64,000 bases of DNA from Aggregatibacter actinomycetemcomitans (GCF_003130205.1 NZ_NRDF01000001.1:310001-374000); one strand, 5' to 3'. Numbered from the stretch's first letter, positions 9,033-19,265 are shown. Notes: generated by a model not told the origin, from the sequence alone. A program made the numbers and translations.

Positions 9033-10160
9033 ATGTTCAGATGGATAAAAAACGTGTTTTATTTATCGGGCAAAGAACTGCGCAGTTTATTTTCCGATCC
9101 AGTTCTGGTGGTGTTAATTATTTATATGTTCACCGTTGCCATTTACACCGTTGCCAATGCAATTACGTTGGAAGTGAAAAATGCGTCCGTTGCTATTGTG
9201 GATAACGATCACTCGGCGCTGTCCTACCGCCTGCAACAAAGCCTGATTCCGCCGAATTTCCGTAAAGTGCACAGCATTCACGCGCAACAGGCGGATCGTT
9301 TGATGGACACGGGAGAATATACGTTCATTCTGGATATTCCGCCGAATTATGAACGTGACGTACTCGCGGGGCGTAACCTGCCGATTCAGTTATTATCCGA
9401 CGCTACGGCAATGACGCAAGCCGCCATCGGTTCCTCTTATATTTCACAAATTTTCCGTGGCGAAATTAACGATTTTCTCCACCTTCAAAGCAATAACGGC
9501 ATACTTATTCAACCGGCTATTAATGTGCTTTATAACCCGAACTTTTCCGGTAATTGGTTTATGGGCGGCATGAACATTGTGGGCTATTTGAATTTATTAA
9601 CCATGTTGCTGGTGGGCGCCGCCGTCATTCGGGAACGGGAGCGCGGCACGCTGGAACACATTTTGGTGATGCCCGTGCGATCCAGTGAAATTGCTATGGC
9701 GAAGATTGTGGCGAACGAACTGGTGTTGCTCACCGTCGTGATGTTTTCACTCTATTTTGTGGTGCATAAAATCATCGGAACGCCCCTGCCACAAGGTGCG
9801 TTTTCGCTCTATATTTTAGGCGCAGCGGTATTTATTTTTTCTATCGCCTCCCTTGGCATTATGCTGGCGATTTTCGCACCGACCATGCCCCAGTTCGGCT
9901 TATTGGTGTTGCCGGTGTATATCGTGATGTACCTGCTTTCCGGCACCATGTCGCCGTTGGAAAATATGCCGGAATTCGTGCAAAAACTCATTCAGTTTTC
10001 CCCCACCGCTATTTTCGGGGCTTATGCGCAGGATGTGCTGTTCCGAGGTGCAGGGCTTGATGTGGTGTGGGATAAACTGCTCCAAATCACGGCGTTGGGC
10101 GCATTGTTTTTAAGCGTGGCATTAGTGCAGTTTAAATCCATGTTATCGCGCCAAAGCTAA
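9033..10160 (+). CDS. yhhJ: YhhJ-type ABC-2 permease
   Basis: A 375-residue inner-membrane permease of the ABC-2 type: one N-terminal membrane segment (LFSDPVLVVLIIYMFTVAIY), a long periplasmic domain, then about five membrane segments from residue 175 with the family's RERERGTLEHILVMP cytoplasmic motif. The ATG at 9033 overlaps the end of rbbA and follows AGGAG. An upstream in-frame start at 8997 would lie inside rbbA and is not needed. It is the permease partner of the RbbA half-exporter. Confidence 0.9.
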   Translation: MFRWIKNVFYLSGKELRSLFSDPVLVVLIIYMFTVAIYTVANAITLEVKNASVAIVDNDHSALSYRLQQSLIPPNFRKVHSIHAQQADRLMDTGEYTFILDIPPNYERDVLAGRNLPIQLLSDATAMTQAAIGSSYISQIFRGEINDFLHLQSNNGILIQPAINVLYNPNFSGNWFMGGMNIVGYLNLLTMLLVGAAVIRERERGTLEHILVMPVRSSEIAMAKIVANELVLLTVVMFSLYFVVHKIIGTPLPQGAFSLYILGAAVFIFSIASLGIMLAIFAPTMPQFGLLVLPVYIVMYLLSGTMSPLENMPEFVQKLIQFSPTAIFGAYAQDVLFRGAGLDVVWDKLLQITALGALFLSVALVQFKSMLSRQS

Positions 10161-10179
10161 GGTTAAGAAGGAAAAGATT

Positions 10180-11595
10180 ATGACAAATAAACGCTATGCT
10201 AAATTAACATTCATCGCCGCATTGATTGCCCTTACCGCTTGCACGACCAACGTCGATTTGTCTTCTAAAGTGGAAATGCCCGCACAATTTGAGCAAACCT
10301 CCAACCAAGCGACCGCTAAAAATGCCATGGAAATCGCCCGTTGGTGGCAAAACTGGCGGGATCCGCAATTGGCCCGTTTAATCGAACAGGGGCTACAAAA
10401 TAACCTTGATATTGAAATCGCCAAAGCCCGTTTATTGGAAGCGCAGGCAAACAGCCAATATACGCAGGCGGAACTGGGGCCGAAAGTCGGCGCGCAAGGT
10501 TCGACAGGCATGATTCATTCTCATGTGGAAAATCCGCTGACGCAGCGTACTTATGATCGGTCAGGGAATGTGCAATATGCAGGAATCACGGCAAGCTGGG
10601 AATTGGATTTCTTCAGCAAAAAACGCAGTGATCGCGATGCGGCACAAGCCGCTGCCCTTGCCGCGCAACAACAGGTCTATGCCGCTCAAATGCTGGTTGC
10701 CGGGCAAATCGCCGAAAGTTATGCCAACATTGCCGCCTTACGTCAGCAAAATGTGCTGTTGCAACAAAACGAAAAACACTTACGCCAATTAAAAGGTTAT
10801 GCGCAAGGTCGCTTCCACGCCGGACAAGCGAACGCCAATGACGTGTTACAGGTAGAAAGCCGAATCAGCGCCGTGCAGGCGCAACAAGCCACCGTGAATG
10901 CACAAATCGCCGGCAACGAACGCGCCATTGCCATTCTCATCGGCAAACCGCCGCAAGGGTTTCATCTTACGAAAAGTGCGGTGGATTTTCTCGGCGTTTT
11001 ACCGCCCGCACCGAATGACGTGATGCCCGGCGGCGTATTGGAACGCCGCCCCGATTTACGCGCTTATCGCGCTCAAGTACAGGCGTTGGCGGCAAAACTG
11101 GCTTCCGCCAAAGCGGATTTATACCCGCGCTTTGAGATTCAATTTTTAGGACAAACGGGGCGCATCGACATCAACACGGACATTCCCGATTTAAAAGGTT
11201 GGGGCAATTTGCTAAGCCTTGACATTAGCCTGCCGATTTTCACCAACGGACGCATTCAGGCGAATATTGATGCCGCCGACGCCCGCTTAAAAGCCGCCTT
11301 GCTGCAATACGATAAAGGCTTACTGCAAGCCCTTGCCGATGTAGATAACAGCTATCAGGCACAAGCCGCATTAAATCGCCAAAGCCAATTATTACAAACC
11401 GCCTACCAACAGGCTCAAAAACAGGCAGGTAACGCGGAGAAATTATTTAACTACGGCGAAAAAACCTTAGACAACGCTCTCACCGCCCGATTGACCGCAT
11501 TGGATTACCAAAACCAACTCATCCAAAGCCGATTGGCTGGCGCGAAGAATTTGATTAACTTGTATAAAGCACTGGGCGGCGGTTGGTCCGAGTGA
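10180..11595 (+). CDS. Outer-membrane efflux lipoprotein (NodT/OprM type)
   Basis: 471 residues. The signal peptide ends in the lipobox LTAC (Cys21), so this is a lipid-anchored member of the TolC/OprM superfamily. Two homologous Ala/Gln-rich helical halves are visible (about 55-240 and 270-460), each forming a hairpin of the periplasmic tunnel, with the family motifs ARWWQNWRDPQL near the N terminus and GGVLERRPDLRAYRAQ in the middle. A good Shine-Dalgarno (AAGGAAAAG) precedes ATG 10180. It is the last gene of the operon and is followed by an inverted uptake-sequence terminator. Confidence 0.9.
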   Translation: MTNKRYAKLTFIAALIALTACTTNVDLSSKVEMPAQFEQTSNQATAKNAMEIARWWQNWRDPQLARLIEQGLQNNLDIEIAKARLLEAQANSQYTQAELGPKVGAQGSTGMIHSHVENPLTQRTYDRSGNVQYAGITASWELDFFSKKRSDRDAAQAAALAAQQQVYAAQMLVAGQIAESYANIAALRQQNVLLQQNEKHLRQLKGYAQGRFHAGQANANDVLQVESRISAVQAQQATVNAQIAGNERAIAILIGKPPQGFHLTKSAVDFLGVLPPAPNDVMPGGVLERRPDLRAYRAQVQALAAKLASAKADLYPRFEIQFLGQTGRIDINTDIPDLKGWGNLLSLDISLPIFTNGRIQANIDAADARLKAALLQYDKGLLQALADVDNSYQAQAALNRQSQLLQTAYQQAQKQAGNAEKLFNYGEKTLDNALTARLTALDYQNQLIQSRLAGAKNLINLYKALGGGWSE

Positions 11596-11618
11596 TGAAA
11601 AAAACGTTTGTGAAATCG

Positions 11619-11663
11619 ACCGCACTTTTGTGCCGGCGTGTGTAAAAGTGCGGTGGTTTTTCC
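11619..11663 (+). terminator. Inverted uptake-sequence terminator after efflux operon
   Basis: ACCGCACTTTT (11619-11629) and AAAAGTGCGGT (11644-11654) form a stem followed by a T-rich tract. This is the paired, inverted uptake-signal arrangement used as a terminator in Haemophilus and Aggregatibacter. Confidence 0.75.
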
Positions 11664-11702
11664 CGATGTTTTTCAACTCTCCCCACCACCTTACCCAAAA
11701 CT

Positions 11703-11726
11703 CGCTATATAAAATAAAGTATAAAG
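11703..11726 (+). promoter_or_regulatory. ModE-like operator upstream of first FecCD operon
   Basis: CGCTATAT-N8-GTATAAAG, 24 bp, has the same half-site/spacer/half-site geometry as the E. coli modA operator (CGTTATAT-N8-ACATAACG). A perfect TATAAT lies at 11732-11737, so the site covers the -35 region, as expected of a repressor operator. This is inference from motif similarity. Confidence 0.55.
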
Positions 11727-11768
11727 ATGTGTATAATGGGTACTTTTAAAACTCACTGCACTTTTCTA

Positions 11769-12755
11769 ATGAATAAAAACAGATTTATTTTTGTATTACT
11801 TGCCTTATTGCTTGTCGGGCTGGCGTTGTTTTCGTTGTCTTGGGGGCGGTTTGCCATTCCTGTTGAGAATGTGGTGCAAACGCTGACGGGGAATAACCCA
11901 AACGACGTACAGAACAACATTATTTTCAACCTGCGTTTACCGCGCATTCTTGCGGCGAGCTTGGTCGGGACGGCGTTGGCGGTTGCCGGGGCGACCTTTC
12001 AGGGGATTTTCCGTAATCCGTTAGTCTCGCCCGATTTGCTCGGTGTGTCCGGCGGCGCCTGTATCGGCGCGGCGATGGCGATTTTGCTGGGGCTTGGCTT
12101 GTTTGCCATTCAGGGTTTTGCGTTCGTGGGCGGCTTGCTGGCGGTGCTGATGACTATGAGCCTGCCGAAACTGGTGCGACGGGATTCGACGATTATTTTG
12201 GTGCTGTCGGGCATTATCATTTCCGGTTTTATGATGGCGTGTTTGGGGTTGGTGAAATACCTTGCGGATCCGGAAACCCAGCTTGCGGACATCGTGTATT
12301 GGCAAATGGGCAGCCTGACCAAAGCGGATTATCAAAATTTGCGTCTGCTTGCGCCGATGATTCTGTTCACCACCGCCGCTTTATTGATGATGCGTTGGCG
12401 CATTAATGTGCTGTCATTGGGTGATCGGGAGGCAAAACTCATCGGCGCCAATATTCGTTTTGAACGCAATCTGATGGTGATGTTCGCCACGTTGCTCACC
12501 GCCTCCTCCGTGTGCTTAAGCGGCACTATCGGTTGGATCGGATTAATTATTCCGCATTTGGCGCGTATGTTTATCGGCGACAACAATTTACGCACCCTCC
12601 CTCTTTCCGCCCTTATCGGCGCGATTTTCCTGTTGATTATCGACACCTTGGCACGCAATTTATACACGCAGGAAATTCCTCTCGGTATTCTTACGGGCTT
12701 TATCGGCGCGCCATTCTTTGCTTGGGTGTTAGTGAAACAAAAGGTGGCGGACTGA
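11769..12755 (+). CDS. FecCD-family ABC importer permease
   Basis: A 328-residue polytopic permease of the FecCD/BtuC family: about ten membrane segments, with the family sequences LRLPRILAASLVGTALAVAG near residue 60, NPLVSPDLLGVSGGA, and GTIGWIGLIIPHLARM late in the protein. I place the start at ATG 11769 because the predicted TATAAT box at 11732-11737 would put upstream ATGs before the transcript start; no clear Shine-Dalgarno is present. It overlaps the ATPase gene by one base (TGATG). The order permease-ATPase-binding protein-molbindin and the ModE-like operator point to an oxyanion or metal-chelate importer. Confidence 0.85.
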   Translation: MNKNRFIFVLLALLLVGLALFSLSWGRFAIPVENVVQTLTGNNPNDVQNNIIFNLRLPRILAASLVGTALAVAGATFQGIFRNPLVSPDLLGVSGGACIGAAMAILLGLGLFAIQGFAFVGGLLAVLMTMSLPKLVRRDSTIILVLSGIIISGFMMACLGLVKYLADPETQLADIVYWQMGSLTKADYQNLRLLAPMILFTTAALLMMRWRINVLSLGDREAKLIGANIRFERNLMVMFATLLTASSVCLSGTIGWIGLIIPHLARMFIGDNNLRTLPLSALIGAIFLLIIDTLARNLYTQEIPLGILTGFIGAPFFAWVLVKQKVAD

Positions 12756-13555
12756 TGATGATGTTAAAAATTAATCAACTTTATTTTCAGCACCAACGCC
12801 ATATTCCCTTGCTTAACGGCATTGATTTGGAACTGAAAGCGGGCGAGCTGATCACCATTCTCGGCGCCAACGGCACGGGAAAATCCACCTTGTTAAACTG
12901 CATTGCGGGCTTGCTGAAACCAAAGTGCGGTGAAATTTTTCTGCAAAATAAGGAAATCAAACAACTTTCCGCCAAACAAATTGCCCGCCAAGTGGCTTAC
13001 GTTTCGCAACATTCGCCGCAGACGTATCAATACAAGGTGTTGGATTACGTGGTGCTGGGGCGCGCTGCCCATTTAGGCTTATTCGGCAAACCGCGCGAGC
13101 GCGAAGAAGATTATCATTTGGCGGAACGGGCGCTGGCACAACTGGGCATTCCCCATTTTGCGGACAAAATCTATATGCAAATGAGCGGCGGCGAAAAGCA
13201 ACTGGTGAATTTAGCCAAAATTTTGGTGCAGCAACCGCAACTGATTCTGTTTGATGAGCCCACCTCCGCGCTGGATTACGGCAATGTATTTAAGACATTA
13301 AGCCTGATTAAAGGATTATCCCATCAGCAATTTTCTATTATTATGACAACCCATAATCCCGATCACCCGATGCTGCTTAATGAAGTGATTCCGAACAGCA
13401 AAGTGGCGATTTTAACCAAATCGGGAAAATTGCATTGCGGTTTCACTGAAGACATTCTCACGGAAGATAATCTGCGGGAACTTTACCAAACGGATTTACG
13501 TTTAATTGACGTGCCTGAATTACAACGCAAAATCTGTGCCATTACGCATATTTAA
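12755..13555 (+). CDS. FecE/BtuD-type ABC importer ATPase
   Basis: A 266-residue ATP-binding protein: Walker A GANGTGKST (about residues 39-47), Q-loop, signature MSGGEKQ and Walker B LILFDEPTSALD, followed by the H-loop TTHNPDH. Three successive ATGs (12755, 12758, 12761) are possible starts; the first overlaps the permease stop. It is the energising subunit for the adjacent FecCD permease and the binding protein at 13568. Confidence 0.9.
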   Translation: MMMLKINQLYFQHQRHIPLLNGIDLELKAGELITILGANGTGKSTLLNCIAGLLKPKCGEIFLQNKEIKQLSAKQIARQVAYVSQHSPQTYQYKVLDYVVLGRAAHLGLFGKPREREEDYHLAERALAQLGIPHFADKIYMQMSGGEKQLVNLAKILVQQPQLILFDEPTSALDYGNVFKTLSLIKGLSHQQFSIIMTTHNPDHPMLLNEVIPNSKVAILTKSGKLHCGFTEDILTEDNLRELYQTDLRLIDVPELQRKICAITHI

Positions 13556-13567
13556 GAGGACGTAATT

Positions 13568-14602
13568 ATGACCATGAAAAAAACATTGTTAAAACACACC
13601 GCACTTTTTGCGGCTACCCTGCTGGCATTTTCCGTGCAGGCGAAAATCATCACCGATGCGGATGGCAATCAAGTGGATATTCCCGAGCGCGTAGAACGTG
13701 TGGCAGATTTGTGGCATGCCAATAATCAAATCGTGTTGTTATTGGGCGGCGCAGACAAACTGGTGGTAACCACGACTTCGATCAGCGCGAATCCTTGGTA
13801 TAAGGAAGTGTATCCGAAAATTAAAGAAGTACCGGTCTTGACCAACGGCGAAACCATTCAAATTGAAGAATTATTGGCGCAAAAAACCGATGCCGTGCTG
13901 CTTTCCAAAAAATCCATGCTGAAAGAAGTCAATCAAACGGGCTTAAAAGGCGTACATGTGAGTTTTCAGGATTTTGACGGATTAAAGAAAACCGTGCGTA
14001 TTACCGCAGACGTATTGGGCGGTGACGCGCCGCAAGTGGCGAAAAAATACATTAAAGAATTGAACGACAACATTAATTTTGTCCATTCACGCGTTAAAGA
14101 TGTAAAAGACAGACAAAAACCACGGGTGTTACACATCACCAGCGGATCGGATTTGCTCAAAATTGACGGTGGAAAATCCATGATCGGGGATTGGATTCGT
14201 ATGGCGGGCGGCAGAAATGTGCTACCGGATGAAGCCAATATGGTGAATGTCACCATGGAAACTATCGTGCAAGCCAATCCTGACGTGATTATCATCGGCA
14301 GCAGCGGCAATAAAGCCCAAGGTGCAATTGAGAAAATCAAAGCGGATCCGACCTGGCAATCTATCAGTGCGGTCAAAAATAATCGTATTTATGCCAACCC
14401 GACAGGCACCTTCCCATGGGATCGTTACAGCGCGGAAGAAGCGCTACAAATCCTGTGGGCGGCGCAACTGTTCCACCCGGAACGTTTCGGCGATTTGGAT
14501 ATGGTGCTGAAAACGCAGGATTTTTATCAAAGATACTACAATTACAGTTTAAGTAGAGAAAATGCACAACAAATCTTAAAAGGGCTACCTCCGCTTAAGT
14601 AG
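13568..14602 (+). CDS. Periplasmic binding protein, FecB/BtuF type
   Basis: 344 residues with a Sec signal peptide (cleavage likely after VQA, residues 24-26) and the two-lobe helical-backbone fold of class III binding proteins (IITDADGNQVDIPERVERV, then NPDVIIIGSSG). GAGG precedes ATG 13568. It completes an ABC importer with the two upstream genes. The ligand is uncertain: the family serves siderophores, haem, cobalamin and, in Haemophilus MolABC, molybdate. The molbindin gene immediately downstream and the ModE-like operator upstream favour molybdate, tungstate or their chelates. Confidence 0.85.
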   Translation: MTMKKTLLKHTALFAATLLAFSVQAKIITDADGNQVDIPERVERVADLWHANNQIVLLLGGADKLVVTTTSISANPWYKEVYPKIKEVPVLTNGETIQIEELLAQKTDAVLLSKKSMLKEVNQTGLKGVHVSFQDFDGLKKTVRITADVLGGDAPQVAKKYIKELNDNINFVHSRVKDVKDRQKPRVLHITSGSDLLKIDGGKSMIGDWIRMAGGRNVLPDEANMVNVTMETIVQANPDVIIIGSSGNKAQGAIEKIKADPTWQSISAVKNNRIYANPTGTFPWDRYSAEEALQILWAAQLFHPERFGDLDMVLKTQDFYQRYYNYSLSRENAQQILKGLPPLK

Positions 14603-14684
14603 TATTGGCATTCGATGGAATTTCTTGTAGAATGCGCGCTGCTTTTTAACCCGCCTATTTAGGCTTTATCATAAGGAAACGTCC

Positions 14685-14894
14685 ATGAAAATCAGTGCAA
14701 GAAACCAATTAAAAGGCAAAGTCGTTTCAATCGAAACCGGTTCCGTAAATGCTATCGTTCAAATTGACATCGGCGGCGGAAACGTGATTTCTTCCACCAT
14801 CTCCATTGAAGCGGTAAAAGAGTTAGGCTTAGCTGTCGGCAAAGAGGCTTACGCCATCATTAAAGCCACTTCCGTGATGGTTGGTGTAGAATAA
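14685..14894 (+). CDS. mop: Molbindin (Mop), molybdate-binding TOBE protein
   Basis: A 69-residue protein consisting of a single TOBE/Mop domain, with the classical opening SARNQLKGKVVSIETG and SVNAIVQIDIGGG. It would form hexamers in the cytoplasm that store molybdate or tungstate. AAGGAAAC precedes ATG 14685. It lies 82 bp after the binding-protein gene on the same strand and is closed by a strong terminator, so it probably belongs to the same unit. Its presence is the main clue to the substrate of the importer. Confidence 0.9.
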   Translation: MKISARNQLKGKVVSIETGSVNAIVQIDIGGGNVISSTISIEAVKELGLAVGKEAYAIIKATSVMVGVE

Positions 14895-14916
14895 TTTCTA
14901 CCGATTTTTAGACGCT

Positions 14917-14953
14917 AAAACAACCGTACTTGAAAAAGTGCGGTTGTTTTTTT
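14917..14953 (+). terminator. Terminator after mop
   Basis: AAAACAACCGTACTT and AAGTGCGGTTGTTTT form a stem followed by a run of T. One arm is an intact uptake-signal word and the other a one-base variant. Confidence 0.8.
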
Positions 14954-15025
14954 ATGTGTTTTTGAAAGGCATAAAAATGCGGTGAAAATCCACCGCACTT
15001 TTAACGCGTTATTAAACCGACATTA

Positions 15026-17414
15026 TTAGAAACTGTATTTCAGATTCGCAAAGTAAGAACGACCGCGTTCGTTATAAATACGGGCGGTTGTAGCATTACG
15101 ATAAATACGTTTATCCAAAATATTATTCACACCTACGCGCAGGCTGAAATTGTCGTTAAATTTATAACCGACATTGGCGCCCCAAATTCCATAACTCCCC
15201 ATTTGATACTGTTTCACAATGCTTTCGCCAGTGTTGTAAATCACCTGCATAAAGTTTTCCGGGTTCACTACGGTTTTTTGTTTGCCGTATCGGGTGTAAG
15301 TAGTATTCAGATCCCATTGTTCATTAATACGCCAATTCAATGTGGTATTAATGGTGTATTTCGGCACAAGGGAAATGGCGTTACCGGTTTTCTTGTTCTC
15401 GTTTTTGATCATGTAAGTGAAATTCGTTCCCAATGTCAAATTGTCATCGAAAAACGGTAAAGTAATGTTCCCTTCAATTCCTTCAATAATCGCACGAGGC
15501 GTATTGCCCCAACGATACACATTGGTGGCGGTGTAATTACGCCAAATCGGCACGCCGCCCGGAACGTTTTCCCGACGAATTTCTCGATTATAGCCGCCGT
15601 TCGGCGCGTCAATAGTCGTTAAAAATTCACCGTTCGACACGATTTTGTTGCGGTAATCATTATGGAAATAAGCGAGGGAGAATAATTTGCCTTCATTTTC
15701 ATATTCAAAGCCGATTTCTTTGTTCCAGCTGGTTTCCGGTTTGATATTTTCATTGCCTAAGAAATAGCAGGCACGCCCCCAGTCAAAACCTTTGGCATTG
15801 CTGTTTGTGTAAGGATTATTTCGGGTGCCGTCACCGCTGGTCGGATTTAACGCATTCGGATTATTCCAGTTGTTGGCGCTATCAATCGGGCAACCGTTAC
15901 TGGCGTTAATCAGCAAATAATTTGGCGAAGATTGGTAAAGATTCGGTGCTTTATAGGCTCTTGCCACGCCACCTTTAATTTTCCAGTTTTCGCTGGCTTG
16001 GTGGGAGAAGTTGAATGACGGGCTCCAATTGGCTTCCGAATTCGTGCTGTAATCAAAACGAACACCCGGCGTTAAAATCGTCTTATTATTCGGCAACATG
16101 ATGTTATCTTCTAAAAAGACCGCATATTCGTTTTGTGCTACTTTGCCGCTACGACCTTTATCCGCCAGCCAAGGAACGATGGCATAAACCTGCATCGTTT
16201 GTGTCATCGAAGCAGCATCGTTTAATTCGGAACGGGAAGCTTCCGCACCAACGGTAACCATATGGCTGGTACTACCCAAAGTAAGCGGAATATAAAGTTC
16301 GTTACTGAAACGGTAATTTCTGAGAAAGCCAACGGATTTATTTAAACCGTTGTAGGCCCCTTCCGTACTGCCCAACAAACCTTCCGGATAGTGATAATTA
16401 CGGGTTTGATCGAAAGTGAAGTAAGTGCGGTTATCAAACGCGCCCCATTTGCCTTCGTGCGTTAAGCTATAACTTTGGCGATAAAGGGTGGACGTTTCGG
16501 CTTTTTGATAGGCTAAATCATTGCTGATGGTTTGCGGGCCGGAAACCAACACGGAACTGTTTTGCGTATCGCCGTTATAAATATTGCCTTGGCGGCTGTA
16601 AGCGGCGTCAAAGGTCAGTTTTTGCGTCGGCATGATCTTCCATACCAACTGACCGGCGATGTCACGATTACGAACCCCTTCACGCCCCGCATAAATTGTG
16701 TTGGAGGTTCTAGCGGCACTGTTGCTTTGCGGCACTTCTCTGGCATTAATATCGATGGCGTCTTCTTTAGTTTTGGCAATGTTGCCGTATAAACGGAAAC
16801 CTAAAATGTCTTTAATCAACGGGCCGCTGAAATTAAAACCAAGACGGTTGGTATAGCCTTCTTTGCGGTCTTCCGGTTGCTCGGTGAATAAATTTAAACT
16901 GCCGTGATATTCGGTGGTCGGCGCTTTGGTTTTGATATTTACCACGCCACCCATGGCGCCCGAGCCATAACGCGCCGCAGCAGGCCCGCGCAACACTTCA
17001 ATGGACTCAATGGCATCCGCCGGCACCCAGTTGGTATCGCCGCGCGTGTTACGCGTACCGTTTCTGCCGTAACGTTCCGAATTACGGGATTTCACCGGTT
17101 TGCCGTCCACCAGAATTAGCGTATTTTCCGGCCCCATGGCACGAATATCCACTTGGCGTTTGTTGCCGCGTGCACCGCCCGGTGCATTGGTACTTAAAGT
17201 CACACCCGGTTGTTTGGCGATGATTTCAGAGGCATCATTTTCAATGGGATTTCGTTCAAGTTCTTTTTCCGTCACGACGGACACGCCCAGCGATTGTTTC
17301 ACTTGCTGTTCGGCGGTCACTTGAATTTCATCTAAATTTTGCGTTTCTTCGGCGTAAGTAAAGGTTGAAATGACAAGCCAAACTAATCAGGCTGAGCGGC
17401 GGGAGTTTTTTCAT
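15026..17414 (-). pseudogene. FepA-like TonB-dependent receptor, signal peptide frameshifted
   Basis: A TonB-dependent receptor of the FepA/BfeA/IroN catecholate group, about 795 residues if repaired. The plug carries RAMGPENTLILVDGKPV, RGDTNWVPADAIESIEVLRGPAAARYG and GGVVNIKTK. The C terminus ends in Phe (YFANLKYSF), typical of an outer-membrane barrel. The natural start appears to be ATG 17414 (MKKLPPLSLISLAC), but that frame is lost within the signal peptide near 17368-17378. The mature protein, including the TonB box region (ETQNLDEIQVTAEQQ), continues one frame away. The body from 17320 down is open without a stop. As written the product has no signal peptide. Confidence 0.85.
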
Positions 17415-17455
17415 GGTACATCCTTGGTTGAGTAAAAACCGCGCAATAATACGAT

Positions 17456-17479
17456 CGCTATATAAAATAATAAATAACT
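17456..17479 (-). promoter_or_regulatory. ModE-like operator upstream of FepA-like receptor
   Basis: On the + strand CGCTATAT-N8-AAATAACT, 24 bp, located 42 bp upstream of the receptor ATG at 17414 in an AT-rich promoter region. The first half-site is identical to those at 11703, 20364 and 20422. Confidence 0.5.
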
Positions 17480-17506
17480 ATAAATAGGTAGATAAAAATA
17501 AAATTT

Positions 17507-18256
17507 CTAAAAACGCAAATGTTGCCGTAATTGCTGTTCTGAAGTGCGGTAGATTTTTGCCAAGTTTTCCAAGGTCAGCAGCGCTTCTCTTGAGCCTTGC
17601 TGAAAGCCGTATTCCTGATCGAGTAACAGAATATTTTCCGCCAAATACATCGCCTGTTGCGGGTTGTGGGTGGTAATGAGTAACGCCATATTTTGCGTTT
17701 GTAATTGCTTAATTTTTTCCAACACACGAATTTGATTGCCGAAATCCAGGCTGGCGGTGGGTTCGTCCATGACCAGTAATGTTGCCTGTTGCGCAATGGC
17801 GCGGGCAATCAGCACCAACTGCTTCTCTCCCCCACTGAGCTGATGATAATAACGCTTGGCGAGATGTTCGATTTGTAAACCGGCAAGGGCGGAAAGCGCC
17901 AAGTCACGATCTGCCGCTTTCGGTGTCTGATACCATTTGAGATACGCCGAACGCCCCATCAGCACCATATCCTGCACCAAAAACGGGAACAAATGCTGAT
18001 GGGCTTGCGGCACATACGCGATGTTGCGCGCCAATTCTCCCGGGGGGTAATCCGATAAAGGGCGTTGCTGCCAATACACTTCGCCCTGCAACGGGGCTTG
18101 TAAGCCCAACAGGGTTTTCAGAAAGGTGCTTTTGCCCGCGCCGTTTGCGCCCAATAAACAACAAATTTGCTTTTCCTGTAAACGGAAATTGATGTTGTTC
18201 ACCAGTATCTTATTGCCGTAACCAATGGCTAAATCACGGGTTTCCACTAAATTCAT
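17507..18256 (-). CDS. FecE/BtuD-type ABC importer ATPase
   Basis: A 249-residue ATPase: Walker A GANGAGKST (about residues 38-46), signature LSGGEKQ, Walker B LLVMDEPTASLD and H-loop TTHNP. The start ATG 18256 overlaps the permease stop (ATGA); a longer reading to 18301 would run inside the permease gene. It is the last gene of the leftward binding protein-permease-ATPase unit that precedes the FepA-like receptor. Confidence 0.9.
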   Translation of the reverse strand: MNLVETRDLAIGYGNKILVNNINFRLQEKQICCLLGANGAGKSTFLKTLLGLQAPLQGEVYWQQRPLSDYPPGELARNIAYVPQAHQHLFPFLVQDMVLMGRSAYLKWYQTPKAADRDLALSALAGLQIEHLAKRYYHQLSGGEKQLVLIARAIAQQATLLVMDEPTASLDFGNQIRVLEKIKQLQTQNMALLITTHNPQQAMYLAENILLLDQEYGFQQGSREALLTLENLAKIYRTSEQQLRQHLRF

Positions 18257-19265
18257 CGTCTGCCCCGCAATAATAAATAAAGGAAAAACGGCGCGCCGCA
18301 AGCGGATGTCAGAATGCCGAGGGGCAATTCAATGTCGGCAACGGTGCGTGCTAAGGTGTCCGTTAATAACAAAAAAGTAGCACCGAGAAGCAACGATGTC
18401 GGAAGCAACAGGATAAAATTGGCGCCTACCAGTAAACGGGCAATATGCGGCACCAATAAGCCGACCCAACCGATAATGCCCGTAATAGATACCGCACTTG
18501 CCGTACAGACGGTGGTGAAAATAATCAGAATGTAACGGGTCATTTTAATCGGCACGCCCAGACTGCGGGCTTCTTCTTCCTCTAAAGAAAGCAAATTTAA
18601 ACGCCAACGGAGCAAAAACAACGGCACCATGCCGAGGATTAAAATGGGCGCCAGTTGCAGTACATCCTGCGGGCTAATGGCGGTTAAACTGCCCAACAGC
18701 CAAAAAGTGATGGAAGGCAGTTGGGTGAAAGGATCGGCGAGAATTTTTAATAACGAAATCCCCGCGCCGAGCAACGAACCGATGGCAATGCCCGATAAGA
18801 CCAGAACGAGAATCGGGTCTTGGTCTTTGCTGCGGGTGGCGATAAGAGAAACGCAAAATACCGTGGCGATGCCACCAAGAAAGGCGAAAAGCTGAATATA
18901 AAACATCGGCAAATTGTAGAAAATTGCCAGTGACGCCCCGAACCCGGCGCCGGCGGACACGCCTAAAATATCCGGTGACACCAATGGGTTTTTGAACATG
19001 CCCTGATAAGTTGCCCCCGCACAGGCTAAAGCCGCACCGACCAAACAAGCTACCACATACGTGGCGAGCGGATTTGCCATAACACGGTGTGAATCGGTGA
19101 GCTTATGTCACATTGTGAATTCACGGAACAAACGAGCGTTTGCCATAATTGGCTTGGCGAAATAGGAAATTTCCCCACGTTCAGAGCAAGTAAAATGCTA
19201 CCGAGTAACAAGCCAATCAGCAACAAAAAGAAAAGGCGTGGCGCGCGTTGAATCAGGTTTTGCAT
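18253..19265 (-). pseudogene. FecCD-family permease, frameshifted
   Basis: A FecCD/BtuC permease of about 337 residues if repaired. The first 71 residues (MQNLIQRAPRLFFLLLIGLL to IRSPRMW) lie in one frame that stops at 19050-19052. The rest (VACLVGAALACAGATYQG, NPLVSPDILGVSAGAG, GIIGWVGLLVPHIARLL) lies in another frame ending at 18253. Alignment of the junction with the family consensus suggests a single missing base near 19053-19058. The ATG at 19265 overlaps the stop of the binding-protein gene (TAATG). If real, the importer is inactive. Confidence 0.85.

Noticed and set aside
17415-17506. Fur box in front of the FepA-like receptor
   Set aside because: The AT-rich promoter has no GATAAT/ATTATC-type inverted repeat; the ModE-like box is the only good candidate site.
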